This document shows, in pieces, positions 22,085-33,235 of a DNA stretch of 64,000 nt. The stretch is from Antilocapra americana (taxonomy: Eukaryota > Chordata > Mammalia > Artiodactyla > Antilocapridae). Every line of letters starts with the position of its first letter. Within the stretch, counting starts at the first letter, position 1. The notes beneath the pieces were generated by a model. The model saw only the letters and a program-made list of their open reading frames with translations, was not told where the DNA came from and ran no database searches. The position numbers were made by a program, and so were the translations under genes. The stretch is from contig ML661885.1 of the NCBI GenBank assembly GCA_007570785.1, positions 34,431,714-34,495,713 on the forward strand, read 5' to 3'.

Positions 22085-22237
22085 ATCCTGCGTGATCTGG
22101 CCCCTAGTGTCTTCCTGCTCATGCTCTTGCCTCTGCTCTCCCATGCTCAGAACAACACAATCAAACTAGCCTCTTACTTGATCTAAATCACCGTGGTCCT
22201 GCCCACCTCAGAGTCTTCATAGACTCCCTTCCCTTGT
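22085..22237 (+). mobile_element. L2 LINE fragment
   Basis: 'gcgtgatctggcccctagtgtcttcctgctcatgc' matches the L2 'tgatctggcccctgcctacc' block. It is cut on the right by a Bov-A insertion. Confidence 0.65.
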
Positions 22238-22376
22238 GCTTCTGCTGCTGCTGCTGCTAAGTCGCTTCAGTCGTGTCTGACTCTGTGCAACCCCATAGAT
22301 GGAAGCCCACAAGGCTCCTCCATCCGTAGGATTCTCCAGGCAAGAATACTGGAGTGGGTTGCCATTTCCTTCTTCC
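22238..22376 (-). mobile_element. Bov-A SINE monomer with (CTG)n end
   Basis: Begins with (CTG)5 and holds 'gtcgcttcagtcgtgtctgactc' and 'ctccaggcaagaatactggagtggg'. 'cccttcccttgt' (22226-22237) and 'cccttctcttgt' (22377-22388) form a target-site duplication with one mismatch. Confidence 0.93.
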
Positions 22377-22575
22377 CCCTTCTCTTGTAATATAATATAA
22401 TACAAATATGTTATATTTACATATATACATATAATTATTTTTATATAATATAATCATTATATGTAATAATATTATATTGTTATCTATTATAACTATGATT
22501 ATAATAGGAATATATTATGTAATATATTATATCATAGTAATATATAATAGTAATATATCATGCTACTTAATGCAA
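22377..22575. repeat. AT-rich low-complexity tract
   Basis: Nearly pure A/T with many ATAATAT/TATTATA palindromic words. It has a counterpart on the other side of the adjacent BovB (23531-23625). Confidence 0.85.
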
Positions 22576-22618
22576 ATAGAGTCAGAAAGAAAATATATAT
22601 AACTTTGCATCTCTGAAG

Positions 22619-23521
22619 ATTTTGTTGTTATTCAGTCACCAAGTCATGTCGACTCTTTGCGACCCCATGGACTACAGCATGCCTGGCTTTCCAGTCCCTC
22701 ACCATCTCTGGGAGTTTGCCTAAGTTTATATCTATTGAATTGGTGATGCCACCCAACCGTCTCATCCTTTGTCACCCTCTTCTCCTTCTGCCTTCAATCT
22801 TTCCCAGCATCAGGGTCTTTTCCAATGAGTTGGCTCTTCGCATCAGGTGGCCAAAGTGTTGGAGCTTCAGCTTCAGCATCAGTCTGTCCAATGAGTAGTC
22901 AGGGTTTCTTTCCTTTAGGATGGGCTGGTTTGATCTCCTTGATGTCCAAGGGATTTCCAAGAGTCTTCTCCAGCACCACAGTTCAAAAGCATCAATTCTT
23001 TGGTGCTCTGTCTTCTTTATCATCCAACTCTCACATCCATACATGACTCCTGGAAAGACCATAGCTTTGACTATATGGACCTTTGTTGGCAAAGTGATGT
23101 CTTTCTTTTTAATACGCTGTCTAGATTTGTCCTAGCGTTCCTTCCAAGAAGCAACCATCTTGTAATTTCAGGGCTACAGTCACCATCCACAGTGATTTTA
23201 GAGCCCAAGAAGAGGAAATCTGTTACTGCTTCCACCTTTTCCCCTTCTGTTTGCCATGAAGTGATGGGGCTGGATCTTACTTTTTAAAATATCGAGTTTT
23301 AAGCTGGCTTTTTCACTTTCCTCTTTTACCCTCATCAAGAGGCTCTTTAGTTTAGCTTCACTTTCTTCCACTAGAGTGGTATCATCTGCATATCTGAGGT
23401 TGTTATTTCTCCCAGCAATCTTGATTCCAGCTTGTAACTCATTCATCCTGGCATTCTGCATAGTGTGTTCTGCCTATAAGTTAAATAAACAGTGACAATA
23501 TACAGCCTTGTCATATTCCTT
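22619..23521 (-). mobile_element. BovB LINE, RT C-terminal half
   Basis: The minus strand reads the BovB RT from just before motif C to the 3' end. Frame segments include GIKIAGRNN, LRYADDTTL (motif C YADD, within 23198-23461) and MYGCESW through HFGHLMRRANSLEKTLM (22772-23092). Stops and a frameshift separate them. The 3' end lies at about 22619 ('gttgttattcagtcac'). The flanks 'tctctgaag' (22610-22618) and 'tctctggag' (23522-23530) may be a target-site duplication. Confidence 0.94.
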
Positions 23522-23530
23522 TCTCTGGAG

Positions 23531-23625
23531 CTTAGTCTTAATTATATATTAAATATAGTTTATATATAATATATTAATAGATAACTATATTATAATTATA
23601 TTGTTATGATAGATAACAATAATGA
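23531..23625. repeat. AT-rich low-complexity tract
   Basis: Tract of TATAAT/ATATTA words resembling 22377-22575. The pair may be one tract split by the BovB. Confidence 0.75.
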
Positions 23626-24426
23626 TTAAAGGAAGGAAAGAAGAGAGGGATGGAGGGAAACAGAGACATAGATTACACACGTGGTCTGAGAGGCTTGTCT
23701 GCCCATCATCCTGCTTTTACCCTTCCAAGTGGCTTAGGCAGGCGTGGTTCTACTCCAGGGCATGTGGCCCAAGACTCTCCAAACCCTTGGTTACCATGAT
23801 TCATTCAGCATTGGGCACATGGCTCAAAGAGATGGGTCAAATAATGTTATTTCCAAGATTTCTTCTCCAGAACATTTAGAAGAGATGTTCTTGCTTCTTT
23901 TAAAATCACAAGATGAAAGGAAAAGGCACATGAGATCTGCAGTCACTTTCATTTGCTAAGTAGAAGAAGTCAGTCACAGGAAAAAAAAAAAATCAAGCCA
24001 GAACTCAAAATGTAGAAAATTGAGACATGGAGACAGAGAATGTGTAGAAACAGATTGTAAGAGCAAGGGAGGTAGGCTTTGTAACATCCTTTAGGCTTCT
24101 GATCCAGCCATGCTGTTAGTTTGGGGGAGGGAAAAAAAAAAAACCTGTAGAAGTAGAGGAGTGATGACTCTGTTTAAAAACAGCCTAACCCTTGTCTCAA
24201 TATAAATTAATACTTTGGTCTCACAACATTGTAAGTGCCAAAAGCAGTGCCCAGTGTTTGACAGCAGCCCAGTAAATATTGTGACTGGCTGATGAAATAA
24301 TGAATGACTGGGGAATATAATTTCAACAAGAGGGACAGAACTATTGCACAGCAGGTTTGAAGTTCAGCCTGAACAAGCACAACAGGTGGACTAGGAACCA
24401 ATTCTGAGCAAGTTTCTGGATTGAAA
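23626..24426. other. Unrecognised spacer
   Basis: Only short poly-A runs (23980-23991, 24132-24143). No gene supported. Confidence 0.5.
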
Positions 24427-24630
24427 TCCTGATTCTAGGAAAGATTGAAGGCAAAAGGAGAAGAGGGCAGCAGAGGATAAGATGGTTAGATTGCATTAAT
24501 GACTCAGTGGACATGAATCTGAGTGAACTCCAGGAGACAGCGAAGGACCGGGAAGCCTGTTGTGCTGCAGTCCATGGGGTGGCAGAGTCAACTTAGCACT
24601 CTACATGATTTTTCCAACTGAACAACAACA
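24427..24630 (+). mobile_element. BovB LINE, 5'-truncated 3' end
   Basis: Contains 'gaaagattgaaggcaaaagg', 'gaactccaggagacagcgaagg', 'gctgcagtccatggggtgg' and the tail 'actgaacaacaacaac'. Only the last 200 bases of the element. Confidence 0.92.
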
Positions 24631-24800
24631 ACTGGATTGGGATGTAGAAGACCTGGGCTTAGAATTTCAGCTCTACTGTTAATCCCTTGCTGGACCCTGG
24701 GCAAGTTAATTATTCTCAGCTCCTCAGGTTCCTTATTTGCAAACTGCTGATGAGGAGGACTGTAGAGTTGTTACTGAAAGGAAACACATGAAAAATCAAT
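24631..24800 (+). mobile_element. MIR SINE
   Basis: 'acctgggcttagaatttcagctctac', 'ctgggcaagttaattattctcagctcctcagg' and the following AT-rich block fit the MIR core region in plus orientation. Confidence 0.75.
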
Positions 24801-25084
24801 GAAATCAATGAGATGGTTAAAAAAAAGCATGTAAATCCAACTAAGCATTACTTACACACATACACACGCAAACACACACTCACACACCAGTAGAGTAGGT
24901 TATAATTTCAGAAGTAGGTTGCAATTTCAGTTGAACACAATGCTCCATGGGCAGGACTAAAATAAATGACCTGACATTCTCACTGTGATGCTTGGAGGGT
25001 CATCTGGAAGCTTTTTGCTCCCTGGCCCCATGTTCTCATTCTGGTTTCTGATTGAGAAGTAACTATATTGTGGTCCTGAGTTTG

Positions 25085-25349
25085 TGAATTGACTGAGATG
25101 GTAATCTCTTCTTCATTTAGGTCTTGTAAACTCTACAAAGACTTAGAAATAAAAATCAAATTTAGTATTAAAAGATGATTTTAAATTCCAAATAATCTGT
25201 TTGTTCTTTAAGGTTATTTTTGAATTGACTGAGATGGTAATCTCTTATTCATTTAGGTCTTGTAAATTCTGTGAACACTTAGAAATAAAAATCAAACTTA
25301 GTATTAAAATATGACTTTAAATTCCAAATAATCTGTTTGTTATTTAAGG
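25085..25349. repeat. Tandem duplication, unit about 136 bases
   Basis: The block starting 'tgaattgactgagatggtaatc' at 25085 recurs at 25221. The copies 25085-25213 and 25221-25349 align without gaps over 129 bases with about a dozen substitutions. They match no repeat family I recognise. Confidence 0.93.
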
Positions 25350-25499
25350 CATTTGTATGTTGGAGAGAATCTGACATGTCAGATTTGTCATTTTTAAGTG
25401 AAAGTTGCTAGAGAATTTAAATTAGTCAGGAGTATTGGCATGACTAAGGTAATTTGATTTATTTTATTGTTAACTTTATCATATTAAACTAATGAGTGC

Positions 25500-25705
25500 T
25501 TTGTCACTTATTATCAGTGTGATGTCCAGCAAGTTATTCAAGATTTCACTACATCAGTTTCCTCAACCTGTAAAACAGAAATTAGAATAGTTTAGACAGA
25601 ATTAAACATTAAGATAGTTACCTCATGGGATTCATTTGAGGATTAAATAAATTAAAAACTTAAAACATTATCTGGCATAGAGTAAGCACTATATAAATAT
25701 TGGCT
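25500..25705 (+). mobile_element. MIR SINE
   Basis: 'catcagtttcctcaacctgtaaaac', 'ttacctcatgggattcatttgaggattaaataa' and 'tatctggcatagagtaagcac' are MIR blocks in order, plus strand. Confidence 0.85.
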
Positions 25706-26018
25706 CTAAATGAATATTCAATTTATTAATTTGAATAAATTTATAAATTTCAATTTTTTAATTTGAAAAACTCAGCTTTCTTTTAGTTTTTCAGTTCAAT
25801 CTATAGTTCTTGATCTTCTCTCTGTACATCTATGATTTATACCATGAGAATAAGATCAATTTTACCTGTATCAAAATACCAATACATTAATTCAATTTGA
25901 ACAGACTAAAATCACCTTAAACCATCTGAAAAACTAAATGAAAGCCAAGTTTTTCAAAGTAATAAATTGAAATTTATAAATTTATTCAAATTAATAAATT
26001 GAATATTCATTTAGAGCC
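25702..26018. repeat. Large inverted repeat: two 93-base arms, 131-base loop
   Basis: The left arm 25702-25794 is the reverse complement of the right arm 25926-26018. The outer 52 bases (25702-25753 against 25967-26018) pair perfectly. The inner 41 bases have five mismatches, giving 88 of 93 paired positions and no gaps. The arms are very AT-rich and begin with 'ggctctaaatg'. The left arm starts exactly where a MIR ends. I do not recognise the arms as terminal repeats of a named transposon. Confidence 0.96.
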
Positions 26019-26271
26019 CAAGTAACTACAGAGGGAGTTTTTGTTGTTGTTCTGGGGTTTTTTGTTTGTTTTGTTTTGCTTACCAAAATTTATTTCTACC
26101 CCTAACTTTAAACAAATATTAACAAATAACAGCTTCTATTAGTCAGTGTGAAGGTAAAATACAATGCTGCATTTTAGCATTTCTCAAATTATCTCCCAAT
26201 GTTAGGAAACTATACCATATGTTTCTCTTGAAGAAACAAGTGCTTGTTAGCATATTGATAAAGATGATTAA

Positions 26272-26475
26272 GGGCTTCCCTAGTGGCTCAGCAGTAAAGA
26301 ATTCACCTGCCAATGCAGGAGATACACGTTTGATCCCTGGATCAGGAAGATCCCCTGGAGAAGGAAATGGCAACCCACTCCAGAATTCTTGCCTGGGAAG
26401 TTCCATGGACAGAGGAGCCTGGGAAGCTACAGTCCATGGGTCTCAAAAGAGTTGGATGCAACTGAGCGACTAAAC
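26272..26475 (+). mobile_element. Bov-tA SINE
   Basis: Full length: head 'gggcttccctagtggctcagcag', B-box-like 'gtttgatccctgg', body 'caacccactccagaattcttgcctgg', end 'actgagcgactaaac'. Confidence 0.95.
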
Positions 26476-27911
26476 AAATATGTTTAAATGTATTCATCAT
26501 AGTTTCTCAACATTATTTTCCCATGGAACATTTTATCTGTGCACATCCACCATCTGTTTAGGACAGCACTTTGCAAACCTTAAGCCCGAGACTAACAGAA
26601 AGTTTATAGTTTGGTCATGTCAGTGAGTCTCAGATGGTAACTTTTCTCTCATCCAGGAGTCAAGAGGGCAGGTGGCTGAGGGCTGAAAGACAGATCTAGT
26701 GGGGATGGCAGAGAGACCTGGTGATGACAGAGGAAGCCAAGGGGAGGAGAGAGCACCGAGGCACATTTTACTTGTGGACCCCATCTCTGGATATTGCAAC
26801 CTGATTTTTTTTTTTCTGGTAAACACTCCCACAGACAAGATCACAGATCCATTCCTCCTCAACCATTCATCTCAATTTCTGTTGCTCCTGGGCAACACGT
26901 CTAAATTATTTTATTCATAGTTCTTTTTTTAATTAATAACTTTAATGATGTGTCATTTCAGTGACTGGCATACAAAACTGGCAAAACCTTCTGCCTGCAG
27001 CTGTAAAATTCTGGTGCATGTGAGCCAAGCTATGGTGGTGGAATCTGAGGATGTCTTTGTCAAGTGTCCTCCATGCTTTTCTGACGTTCTTGCTTTAGTC
27101 CCCAGGACGTTCATCTTTGGGGGTTCTTGGGCTCCATCTGCATTTTGTTGAAGCTCCTCATGTGCATGCTGATTATCCTGGGAAAGAATCTAAAGCCCTT
27201 TGCTCCTCAGATCCTAAATATGTCCAGGGAAGAGGGGTTATCTTCCCATTTACTTGAAGTCCTCAACGCGATCTCCTTTCCAAATGTCTTCCACTTTAAC
27301 TTTGCCAAACCTGGAAGCTGTGCCTTTTATCTGCTTGTAGAGGCTCTCCCCTCCCCCAGCCAGTCTCTATTTTCTTTTGTAAGGAGCTCCCATGATGCAT
27401 AGTTGTGGGTATACTATTTTTTGAAGCATTATACTTTACAGAACAATTTTGGCCACAGTCTGTGTTTGCCAAACAAAATTATGCCTCTTTTTTAGTTTGT
27501 GAGTATGTGTGTGTTCTTTGAAATTGCTCTAACTGCCTAATGCTGTGATTTTGTATAGTTGAGGTTAGCCAGGGCAAATTATGGCCAAAAAAGGGAGGAC
27601 TGTCCACTTGAAGGATTTTTGATCTGTGTCTGTTCTTTAAAATTATTACTCATGATACTGTGACAACAAAAATGAGGTATTGCTAGAAAATCTGAGAAAT
27701 GAGAGGCAGTCACAATCTTCATTGGAGAACTACATTTTAAACATTGAGAGTCGTTTCATAAAGAATCTGAACAAGATTTCTTGCTTTGAATGGCTATTGG
27801 GTCACATTAAAGGACTTTATAGTAATCAGTGTGTGTCTTTCGATTTATATGCGTGATGCATATAAACAACAAAACAAAATGCAGACCCCTTTTTAAAAGA
27901 ATTTGGTTTGA
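26476..27911. other. Unrecognised DNA
   Basis: About 1.4 kb with no repeat signature. Open frames at 26945-27402 are short and without motifs. Confidence 0.5.
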
Positions 27912-28110
27912 GGACTTCCCTGGTAGTCCAGTGATTGAGACTTTGTCTTCCAGTGTGGGGTGGGGTGTTGGTTCCATACTTAGTGGGGAGCTGAGATACC
28001 GCATGCCTTGCAGCCAGAGAACCAAACATAAAACAGAAACAATGTTGTAACACATTCAGTAAAAACTTTAAAAAAAATGGTCCATATAAAAAAACTTTTT
28101 TTTTAAAATA
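27912..28110 (+). mobile_element. CHR-type tRNA-derived SINE (cetartiodactyl)
   Basis: Head 'ggacttccctggtagtccagtgattgagac', then 'ggttccatacttagtggggagctgag', 'catgccttgcagccagag' and the end 'acattcagtaaaaacttta' with an A-rich tail. The 'tggtccagtggttaagac'-like head separates it from Bov-tA. Confidence 0.85.
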
Positions 28111-29690
28111 ATTTGGGCTACAAGCAATCTAGTAGACAAAATTTGAGACTAACATCTTCATCTAAACCACTCATAGTAAAGGGCAGCAATATGAACCCCA
28201 ATGGGGCAAAAATTGACTCCTGCAGGATGAAATAATCTCAGATGTTACAATGGTCTGTAATTGTGTACAAACAAATTGAAATTTTGTGAGGAAAAGAAGA
28301 AGGAATTAAGGGGAAAAGTCTAAGCCTTTTTGTCAAGGGAGTGATGTAGAAAATAAGTTTGAGAAACACTAAACTGAGCCTTGTGATGAATTGGTGAAAT
28401 TATTGAAAGTTCATTTCTACAACATTTATCAGTTCTTGTTCTGAAGTTTATGCTTCACAATCAGAAAATGCTGCCTGTGTGGGTCTTGTGTCTTTGATGT
28501 TAAAGACTTGCATCATTTCTCACAGCTATGAAATTGTTGGTATTTCTTAGATGGCATGTGGGGAGAGAGCTATATTTGTAAAATTCAAAATGACATTTTC
28601 CAGTGGTTCAGTTGACTGAACCAAATTTGACCTTTGTGTTGGCCTAAGAAAACCCTAAATGATGGGACTACATTGCCACATGTCACCACTCATAATTTGT
28701 AGTGCTCAAAATTTGTAAGAACTCATAATTTTCATGCCTACTCAATCTTTAAGATCCAAATCAAGCATCACCCTGGTTTTGAAACCTAAACAGAACCTTA
28801 ATGTCCATGAAGTAATTATTCCTTCTTCTGAGTTGGCAGTATGGAGTACATATGTCAATTATTATGCTAACTATATTGCATTGTAATATTTGTTTCTTAT
28901 TTTCTACATCAAAGCTGCCACAGGTGAGCAGCTGTGCCTGCTCCATTTCTGTCTTCCTACACCCTTGCTGTGGTGATGGGCTGTGGTATTGTAGCTCAGT
29001 GGTACTGGGAGTATAGTGTGCAAAGATACCTGCAGTCCAATGGAAGTGGCAAGAAGCCGTGATCAAGGATTCCCTTTGGGGTCTTTTGCAAAACTTTTAC
29101 AGGAAATCCCTCTCAATTAAACGGTTTCAGTGTCCACACTGCAGCAACTACAGCCCTGCAACATTTATTGGCAAGTGGCATTGCTAATTTTTTCATGCTG
29201 TGTTTAGATTCCAGTGTATTTTTTTTCCTTATTCATCTCTGTTCCTATATACCAGGTTAAACCAGAAACCTGAAAGTCAAACCAGTCTCCACACACATAA
29301 GTCTCTTTTCAACCAATTTAATATTTCTTTAATCCTTCCTCAACTTCCAGTGGGACAGAAACAGCTTCATAAAAGGATACCCCTTTACTGATTGAAGCAT
29401 TAGCTATGCTATACATACAAGGACATTCTTTATTTCTAGCTCTGCAGCAGGATGGAGAGGTGAGCATTGTGTGTTGCCGTTCAGTAATGTTTGGAAAGGA
29501 ATGAACAATGATTTCAGAATGAAACTGTAGCCATTTTCGTTGCACCCAGGAAGACACAATACAGGATATGAGCGCATATTAACCAGAGAGCTTTTGTGGT
29601 AATAGAATAGACTCGTGGACTTTGTGGATGAGGGTAAGGGTGGGATGATGTGGGAGAAGGGCATTGAAGCATGTTAATTATCATATGTCT
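28111..29690. other. Unrecognised DNA
   Basis: About 1.6 kb without a repeat I can name and without a supported gene. Confidence 0.5.
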
Positions 29691-29850
29691 AATCAATCGC
29701 CAGCCGAGGATTGATGCTCGGGGCTGGTGCAGCGAGATTTCCCAGGGGGGAGGGAGGAGGGAGGGGGGTTCCGGAGGGGAAGCATATGTAAACCCATGGT
29801 GATATCATGACAATGTATGGCAAAAACAATAAAAAAAATAATAAAAAAAA
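29691..29850 (+). mobile_element. Ruminant L1 3' tail, short truncated copy
   Basis: Starts 'taatcaatcgccagcc' like the copy at 17278, then 'tgctcggggctggtgca', a GGGA run, 'catatgtaaacccatgg', 'caatgtatggcaaaaac' and a long A-rich tail. Confidence 0.83.
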
Positions 29851-29986
29851 AGAGTTTTTAAAATTGAAGACCCACTCATTGTTTGTCCGTTTCTAAGATT
29901 TTTCCATAAAACACTGCTGCCTTTGCTAATTCTATATGAGGGCGTGAAAATAGAAGAGCTGTTGTTTGCTTAATTATAATACTATT

Positions 29987-30203
29987 CATGCCTTCCTAAG
30001 TCACCTCGATCATGTCAGACTCTGCAACCCTGTGGACTGTAGCCCACCAGGCTCCTCTGTCCATGGGATTCTCCAGGCAGGAATTCTGGAGTGGGTTGCT
30101 ATGTCCACCTCCAGGGGATCTTCCTGACCCAGGGATCAAGCCCGCATCTTCTGTGGCTCCTGCATTGACAGGTGGGTCCTTTACCACTCGTGCCACTTGG
30201 GAG
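29987..30203 (-). mobile_element. Bov-tA SINE
   Basis: Minus-strand body 'ctctgcaaccctgtggactgtagccc', 'ctccaggcaggaattctggag', and head ending near 'gtgccacttgggag'. 'tactatt' at 29980-29986 and 30204-30210 may be the target-site duplication. Confidence 0.93.
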
Positions 30204-30320
30204 TACTATTACTACATAGTGATTATTCGTTTTTTTGAAAATACTAAAGAGTGCAAAAAATAAAATACAAAACATCTGGAGTTAATGATGATAATGTATG
30301 ATGATAATAACCTATAACAT

Positions 30321-30334
30321 CACACACACACACA
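30321..30334. repeat. Short (CA)n run
   Basis: Seven CA dinucleotides. Confidence 0.8.
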
Positions 30335-30419
30335 TTATGTAATATGACAGTGCTCATTATTATATAGTTATCTCCTTTATTTTTTACAAAAAGTAGTTTC
30401 AAAGTGGTCATACTTTCTG

Positions 30420-30800
30420 AAACTATTCTTTCCATTTTTAAACAATTATAAACATCTTCTGATATCTATTTCCAAGTCATACTAGTCTTTAATGGCCATA
30501 TACCATTCTCATCTATGAAATATATTTTATTTTTGCTTATTTATTTATTTTTATTAAGATATAGTTGATTTATAACTATACTGTGGAATTTATATGAACA
30601 GTTTTTCATTTTGTAGTGTGGCACTTTTCAATTTTTAAATTATACCTAACACTTTGAAGAACTATAGCATAAATCATAACACACTGTTTTTTTTCTTCTG
30701 ATAAATTCCAGGAAGCTAAACTGCTGAGTCATGAAGTGTAGACATTTTTAAGTCCTCTAATGGATAATGCTGAATTTCCCTTCAGGAGAGTTGCATCAAT
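30420..30800 (-). mobile_element. Possible old L1 fragments
   Basis: 'ttattaagatatagttgatttataac' (30551-30576) resembles the antisense L1 3' UTR, and 30700-30800 resembles an L1-like 'gctgagtcatgaagtgtagacatttttaag' block. Weak; edges are guesses. Confidence 0.35.
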
Positions 30801-31449
30801 TCACAGGCAAAATATATTAAAAGCCGTATTTTAAAACCACAGTGTGACCTACCTTCACAATATGGCACAGATGTGGGCTTCCAGGCCAAACCACAGCAGA
30901 TTGAATGGCTTGGAATGTGGCAATGAGGAAGGTTCTCTTGGTGGAAATGTTTGAGGCAAAGTTACAGAGTAGCTCCTAGCAACAGCCTGGATTTAGAGTG
31001 CAAACCACAAGTATTCACGCCTACCTTGCATGCTGGTCACAGTCACATGCTGGGTGTTTTTTTTGTTTTGTTTTGTTATTTTAAAAAAATTTTCCCAGCC
31101 AGGTTAGCACTGTCATTTTCAGGATCATATGTTGATTCTGCAGGACAAAATCAGCAGAACAGAAAAGGAAATAAAACACACATAGAAAATCTCCAGTGAA
31201 TCTCTGAACCTAGATTCTGAAAGATAACTTTGCAAAGTATGCCTGCCTACCTAGATGCTCTCGCCACCTACATGTCAAGTAGATTTTAATCCAGGACCAT
31301 GGAAAGATCTGGCAACCTAATATTAATCTTGGCAGTCATTTTCTCCCTCAGAAATGATATACAGAGAAAGTATATGCCTTGGGCTTGATAATGCCATTTC
31401 TTCCCCAGTGCTCAAAGCATTTCACGAAGGTAACAAGCAATCATTCATT
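30801..31449. other. Unrecognised spacer
   Basis: Nothing supported. Confidence 0.5.
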
Positions 31450-31464
31450 GGTGTTAAGTAGTGC

Positions 31465-31666
31465 TAGTGATAAAGAACCCACCTGCCAACGCAGGTAGAT
31501 GTAAGGGATGCAGGCTTGATTCCTGGATTGGGAAGATCCCCTGGAGGAGGGCATGGCAACCTACTCCAGTATTCTTGCCTGGAGAATCCCATGGACAGAA
31601 GAGCCTGGTGGGCTACAGTCCATGGGGTCACAGGTCACGACTGAAGCAACTTAGCACACAGCACAC
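31465..31666 (+). mobile_element. Bov-tA SINE with perfect 15-base target-site duplication
   Basis: The head is trimmed ('tagtgataaagaacccacctgcc'); 'cttgattcctggattggg' and the Bov-A body follow. 'ggtgttaagtagtgc' repeats exactly at 31450-31464 and 31667-31681. Confidence 0.96.
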
Positions 31667-31796
31667 GGTGTTAAGTAGTGCCTTCATCTCCATATGTTTT
31701 ATCCTGATAGAAACACGTTTTCCAATTGGTGATAGTAAGGAACTGTCCAAATGGGGTGAATGTCCAGTAGCAGAGACCTGACTTTCTTGAGAGTTA

Positions 31797-31909
31797 GTAA
31801 AGTGAAGTCCCTCAGTTGTGTCTGCCTCTTTGCACCCCATGGACTATAGCCTACCAGGCTCCTTTGTCCCTGGAATTTTCCAGGCAAGAATACTGGAGTG
31901 GGTTGCCAT
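31797..31909 (-). mobile_element. Bov-A SINE monomer with target-site duplication
   Basis: Minus-strand Bov-A body ('gttgtgtctgcctctttgc', 'ttttccaggcaagaatactgg'). 'ttgagagtta' repeats at 31787-31796 and 31910-31919. Confidence 0.95.
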
Positions 31910-31919
31910 TTGAGAGTTA

Positions 31920-32637
31920 AGGTCACCATCAACCTATGGCCCATGGGTCTTTGTGCCAGAGAGGGTATTCGGGTAGAAAATGGTAATGTGACACCACTGG
32001 ACCTCAGTATATAGAATCCATCAGCCCAGTCATCCTGCACAACTCAATTTATAGACAGAACCCATAAAATTTTGCAGTCAGGAAAGAAACCTTCAAAGAG
32101 TTTCATGTCTTCAAAGGATCAATTTTCACAATTAAGCCCCCAATTTAAGGCAACAAAATATATTTAGTGGGAATGTGGCCTGGTAATTATCTCTACAAAA
32201 TAAGCAGCTCTCAACCCAAAAAGGAATTTGCACGTGCACACTAGTGTTTGTATAAGCAGCCTTCTGTTTTGCACTTGAGGCCATATACTGTGCAGACACA
32301 GCTCCTTAAAGCATCCTGGAGCCACTGTGAGTTAGCTGGTTGGTATTCACCTAATGTCAGCAATTAGAGTCCAACTGCTGACCTAGGGGCAAATTAAAGT
32401 TCTTTACTGTCTTAGAACTAAATATGTGTATCTTAAAAAGCAGAGTAATTTAAAAATGGATAGGTTTAGAGTTAACATATTTGGGGAGAAAATATCATGA
32501 GATGAGTATTTCTTGAGAAATACTCAAAAAATCCAGCCTCTGGAATAATACATTTGCCTGATTTGATTCAAGTTCACAACTTACCTCCAACCCTCAAATC
32601 ACCTAAATCTAAAAACAGTTGTTCCTTTACACCCGGC
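31920..32637. other. Unrecognised spacer
   Basis: Nothing supported. Confidence 0.5.
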
Positions 32638-32644
32638 TTCTGAA

Positions 32645-32766
32645 GGAAATGGCAACCCACTCCAGTACTCTTGCCTAGAAAATTCCATGGACTGAGGAGC
32701 TTGGTGGGCTACAGTCTATGGGGTTGCAGAGTTGGACACGACTAAATGACTTCACATTCTTTTTCT
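32645..32766 (+). mobile_element. 5'-truncated Bov-tA (Bov-A body)
   Basis: 'ggaaatggcaacccactccagtactcttgcc' to 'ggacacgactaaatgacttcac'. 'ttctgaa' at 32638-32644 and 32767-32773 may be a short target-site duplication. Confidence 0.9.
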
Positions 32767-33089
32767 TTCTGAAATACTGAGTTAAGAGTCCTTCTGTGAA
32801 CACCTAGACAATGCTTAGTGAAAATTTGTTGGTTCAGAATTGGAATAAGAGAATAAACTGTAAAGAGCAGAAATCACCAAGAATGGCTAATTTCAAAGGC
32901 GGCCACAGAGCACACGAGGCCTCCCTTTGTGCACGTTGAAGAGAGCCGTCCTAAGGCAATCCAGACCATTGGACTGGTAGTCCTCCCTCCATTTTGTCAC
33001 ATCAGTTTGCCTTTCAAAAATCAAAAATCTATTCTAGAAAACATCTTCATAGTGTAGATGGCACTCTGAGTTTTCTTTTTTTAAAAAAA
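32767..33089. other. Unrecognised spacer
   Basis: Nothing supported. Confidence 0.5.
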
Positions 33090-33235
33090 ACCTTCACAGT
33101 ATTTTTAAAACCACATAAGATAAAATCCACAAAAATACGTCTTAGCCCTTGAGGCCCTTTATAAACTAGTTCTCCTATTGCCTAGCAAACCTAAGTTCTT
33201 TATTAGCTTCCTTCTCATCATGTGAGAAGTTTGTG
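33090..33235 (+). mobile_element. Possible L2 LINE fragment
   Basis: 'taaaatccacaaaaatacgtcttagcccttgaggccctttataaac' follows the L2 block 'aaatccaaactcctta...caaggccctccat'. Short and diverged. Confidence 0.5.
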
